In this document: piece by piece, positions 4,171-5,712 of the stretch
Position numbering within the stretch: the stretch's first letter is position 1
How the letters are laid out: every line of letters starts with the position of its first letter
Source of the DNA: an uncultured Methanomicrobiales archaeon
Lineage (GTDB): Archaea > Thermoplasmatota > Thermoplasmata > Methanomassiliicoccales > Methanomethylophilaceae
Assembly (NCBI GenBank): GCA_937892275.1
Contig: CALAVG010000262.1
Coordinates: 1-5,712, forward strand
Direction: 5' to 3'
DNA: 5,712 nt
The notes under the pieces: generated by a model
What the model was told of the DNA's origin: nothing
What the model saw: only the letters and a program-made list of their open reading frames with translations
The model's database searches: none
Translations under genes and position numbers: made by a program

Positions 4171-5712
4171 ATGCCTAGCAGCAGGTTCAGAGCCGTCGAC
4201 GAAGCTTTCAGAAAGATGCCCGTGGATGTCGAGACACCGTCATCCCACACCTCCGATTACTACGGATGCGACGTCTTCAATAGGAAGGCCATGAGGGAGT
4301 ACCTCTCAGAGGACACCAGGCGCAGGATCTACGAGTCCAGCGAGCAGGGTGTCACGCTCGATAGCAAGACCGCCGAGGATGTGGCCGCAGGCATGAAGAA
4401 GTGGGCCATGGACAAGGGCGCCACCCACTACACGCACTGGTTCCAGCCCCTCACCGGCGGTACCGCGGAGAAGCACGTGTCCTTCATCGAACCCTTCGGA
4501 AAGGGAGAGGCGATCGAGGAATTCACCGGAAAGCTCCTCTGCCAGCAGGAATCCGATGCCTCATCGTTCCCCAACGGAGGTCTCAGGAACACATTCGAGG
4601 CCAGGGGATACACCGCTTGGGATCCCTCGTCCCCTGCGTTCATCATCGGGGACACATTATGCATCCCCACGATATTCATCTCATACAACGGGGAGGCACT
4701 GGATTACAAGGCGCCTCTCCTCAGATCGGAGATCGCCGTCGGCAAGGCCGCGGAGGATCTCCTCGCATATTTCGGAATAAAGGACGACAGGGTCGTCTCA
4801 TATCTCGGATGGGAGCAGGAGTATTTCCTTGTGGATTCAGCATTGTTCTCGTTACGTCCCGATCTCATAATGGTCGACAGGACCCTGATCGGTCACAACG
4901 CCGCAAGGAACCAGCAGTTGGAGGACCACTATCTCGGATCGATCCCCGCAAGGGTCTTGGCGTTCATGAAGGACCTGGAAATCCAGTGCTTCAAGCTCGG
5001 CATCCCCATCAAGGCGAGGCACAACGAGGTGGCACCGAACCAGTTCGAGATCGCTCCCGTGTACGAGGCAGCGAATCTCGCCAACGACCATAACCTCCTC
5101 CTCATGGCCATGATGAAGCAGGTGTCGGAGAGGCACGGTTTCAAGGTGCTGTTCCACGAGAAGCCCTTCGCAGGTGTCAACGGATCCGGGAAGCATTGCA
5201 ACTGGTCCATCGGTACCGTCTCCGGTATCGGACTGTTCACACCCGGAAAGACAGACAACGAGAACCTGATGTTCCTGATGTTCGTGGCGAACGTGCTCAA
5301 GGCTGTGTACGACAACAACGCATTGCTGAAAGCATCCGTCCTCTCCGCGACCAACGCCCACAGGCTCGGAGCGAACGAGGCCCCTCCTGCGATAATATCC
5401 GCATTCCTCGGTGACCAGCTCATGCAGGCCTTCGACGACCTCCTTAACTCCAAGGATATGGTGAAGCTCAAGGGCAAGACGAAGTACAGTCTCAACATCC
5501 CGCAGATCCCCGAGATCCTGCTGGACAACACCGACAGGAACAGGACATCCCCGTTCGCGTTCACCGGTAACAGGTTCGAATTCAGGGCAGTCGGTTCATC
5601 TGCCAACTGCTCCAACGCCGTATCCACGCTGAACACCATCGTGGCAGATCAGCTGAGAGCGTTCAAGGAAGCAGTCGATGCGAGGATCGAGGGTGGAACA
5701 CCTGTCATGCAG
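4171..5712 (+). CDS. glnN: Glutamine synthetase type III, 3'-truncated by window edge
   Basis: The first 514 residues of a GSIII enzyme, whose family members are usually about 700-730 residues; the frame is open to the last base. It makes glutamine from glutamate, ammonia and ATP in the cytoplasm. Recognisable blocks are THYTHWFQPLTGGTAEKH (85-102), GLRNTFEARGYTAWDPSSPA (137-156), the metal-site strand GWEQEYFLVD (213-222), RHNEVAPNQFEIAPVYE (283-299), FHEKPFAGVNGSGKHCNWS (328-346), AHRLGANEAPPAIIS (396-410) and NRFEFRAVGSSAN (467-479). These cover the N-terminal GSIII domain and most of the catalytic domain; the C-terminal GSIII domain is missing only because the window ends. An in-frame TAA at 4153-4155 and the absence of other start codons fix the ATG at 4171. 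GSIII is best known from Bacteroidetes and cyanobacteria; most archaea use type I, so transfer is possible. Confidence 0.97.
   Translation, partial: MPSSRFRAVDEAFRKMPVDVETPSSHTSDYYGCDVFNRKAMREYLSEDTRRRIYESSEQGVTLDSKTAEDVAAGMKKWAMDKGATHYTHWFQPLTGGTAEKHVSFIEPFGKGEAIEEFTGKLLCQQESDASSFPNGGLRNTFEARGYTAWDPSSPAFIIGDTLCIPTIFISYNGEALDYKAPLLRSEIAVGKAAEDLLAYFGIKDDRVVSYLGWEQEYFLVDSALFSLRPDLIMVDRTLIGHNAARNQQLEDHYLGSIPARVLAFMKDLEIQCFKLGIPIKARHNEVAPNQFEIAPVYEAANLANDHNLLLMAMMKQVSERHGFKVLFHEKPFAGVNGSGKHCNWSIGTVSGIGLFTPGKTDNENLMFLMFVANVLKAVYDNNALLKASVLSATNAHRLGANEAPPAIISAFLGDQLMQAFDDLLNSKDMVKLKGKTKYSLNIPQIPEILLDNTDRNRTSPFAFTGNRFEFRAVGSSANCSNAVSTLNTIVADQLRAFKEAVDARIEGGTPVMQ

Noticed and set aside
4401..5639. 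Long open frames within glnN on both strands (4401-5093 +, 4852-5361 -, 4929-5639 -)
   Set aside because: They are shadows of the strongly conserved glnN frame, which runs unbroken from 4171 to the window edge.
1..5712. CRISPR array, insertion sequence or integrase gene
   Set aside because: No regularly spaced direct repeats, transposase or recombinase motifs were seen anywhere in the window.

Overview
The window looks archaeal. Three genes or operons start about 25-27 bases downstream of a TATA-like box with no Shine-Dalgarno (SD) motif, as expected for leaderless archaeal transcripts. Internal operon genes instead carry GAGG/GGTGAT-type sites. The tRNA-like gene has an archaeal-looking D-arm and no encoded CCA tail, and arginine codons are dominated by AGG. 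With roughly balanced base composition, bacterial-style accessory genes (hipBA, HPP, bacterial-type apt) and a type III glutamine synthetase, the best guess is a gut or rumen Thermoplasmata methanogen of the Methanomassiliicoccales type. That placement is inference.

Layout. Bases 1-110 are extremely AT-rich (about 16% G+C by hand count), unlike anything else here, and lead into a HipBA toxin-antitoxin pair on the + strand (hipB 129-467, hipA 464-1765, ATGA overlap). A tRNA-like gene follows 33 bases after hipA (1799-1872). It has perfect acceptor and T arms and reads best as tRNA-Arg(UCG), but it has C at the universal U33 position and a broken pair in the anticodon stem. An 11-base perfect inverted repeat flanks it (1779-1789 / 1885-1895).

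On the - strand lies a compact cluster transcribed right to left: an HPP-family membrane protein (3855-3367), a small four-helix membrane protein (3358-3005), a Nudix hydrolase (2995-2483) and adenine phosphoribosyltransferase (2452-1928). The first three are tightly spaced and look like one operon. apt follows closely but has its own TATA-like box inside the 30-base gap, so it can be co-transcribed, independently transcribed, or both.

A 315-base divergent intergenic region (3856-4170) carries the promoters of the HPP operon and of glnN, plus clustered palindromes next to one and a direct repeat next to the other. glnN (type III glutamine synthetase, ammonium assimilation) starts at 4171 and runs off the right edge after 514 codons; its C-terminus is outside the window.

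Functionally the window combines a stress/persistence-type kinase toxin module at a tRNA-like locus, purine salvage and nucleotide clean-up (apt, Nudix), and nitrogen assimilation (glnN) facing a membrane protein whose family includes nitrite transporters. No CRISPR array, insertion sequence or rRNA was seen. The least ordinary item is the tRNA-like gene with its defective anticodon arm and flanking inverted repeat.
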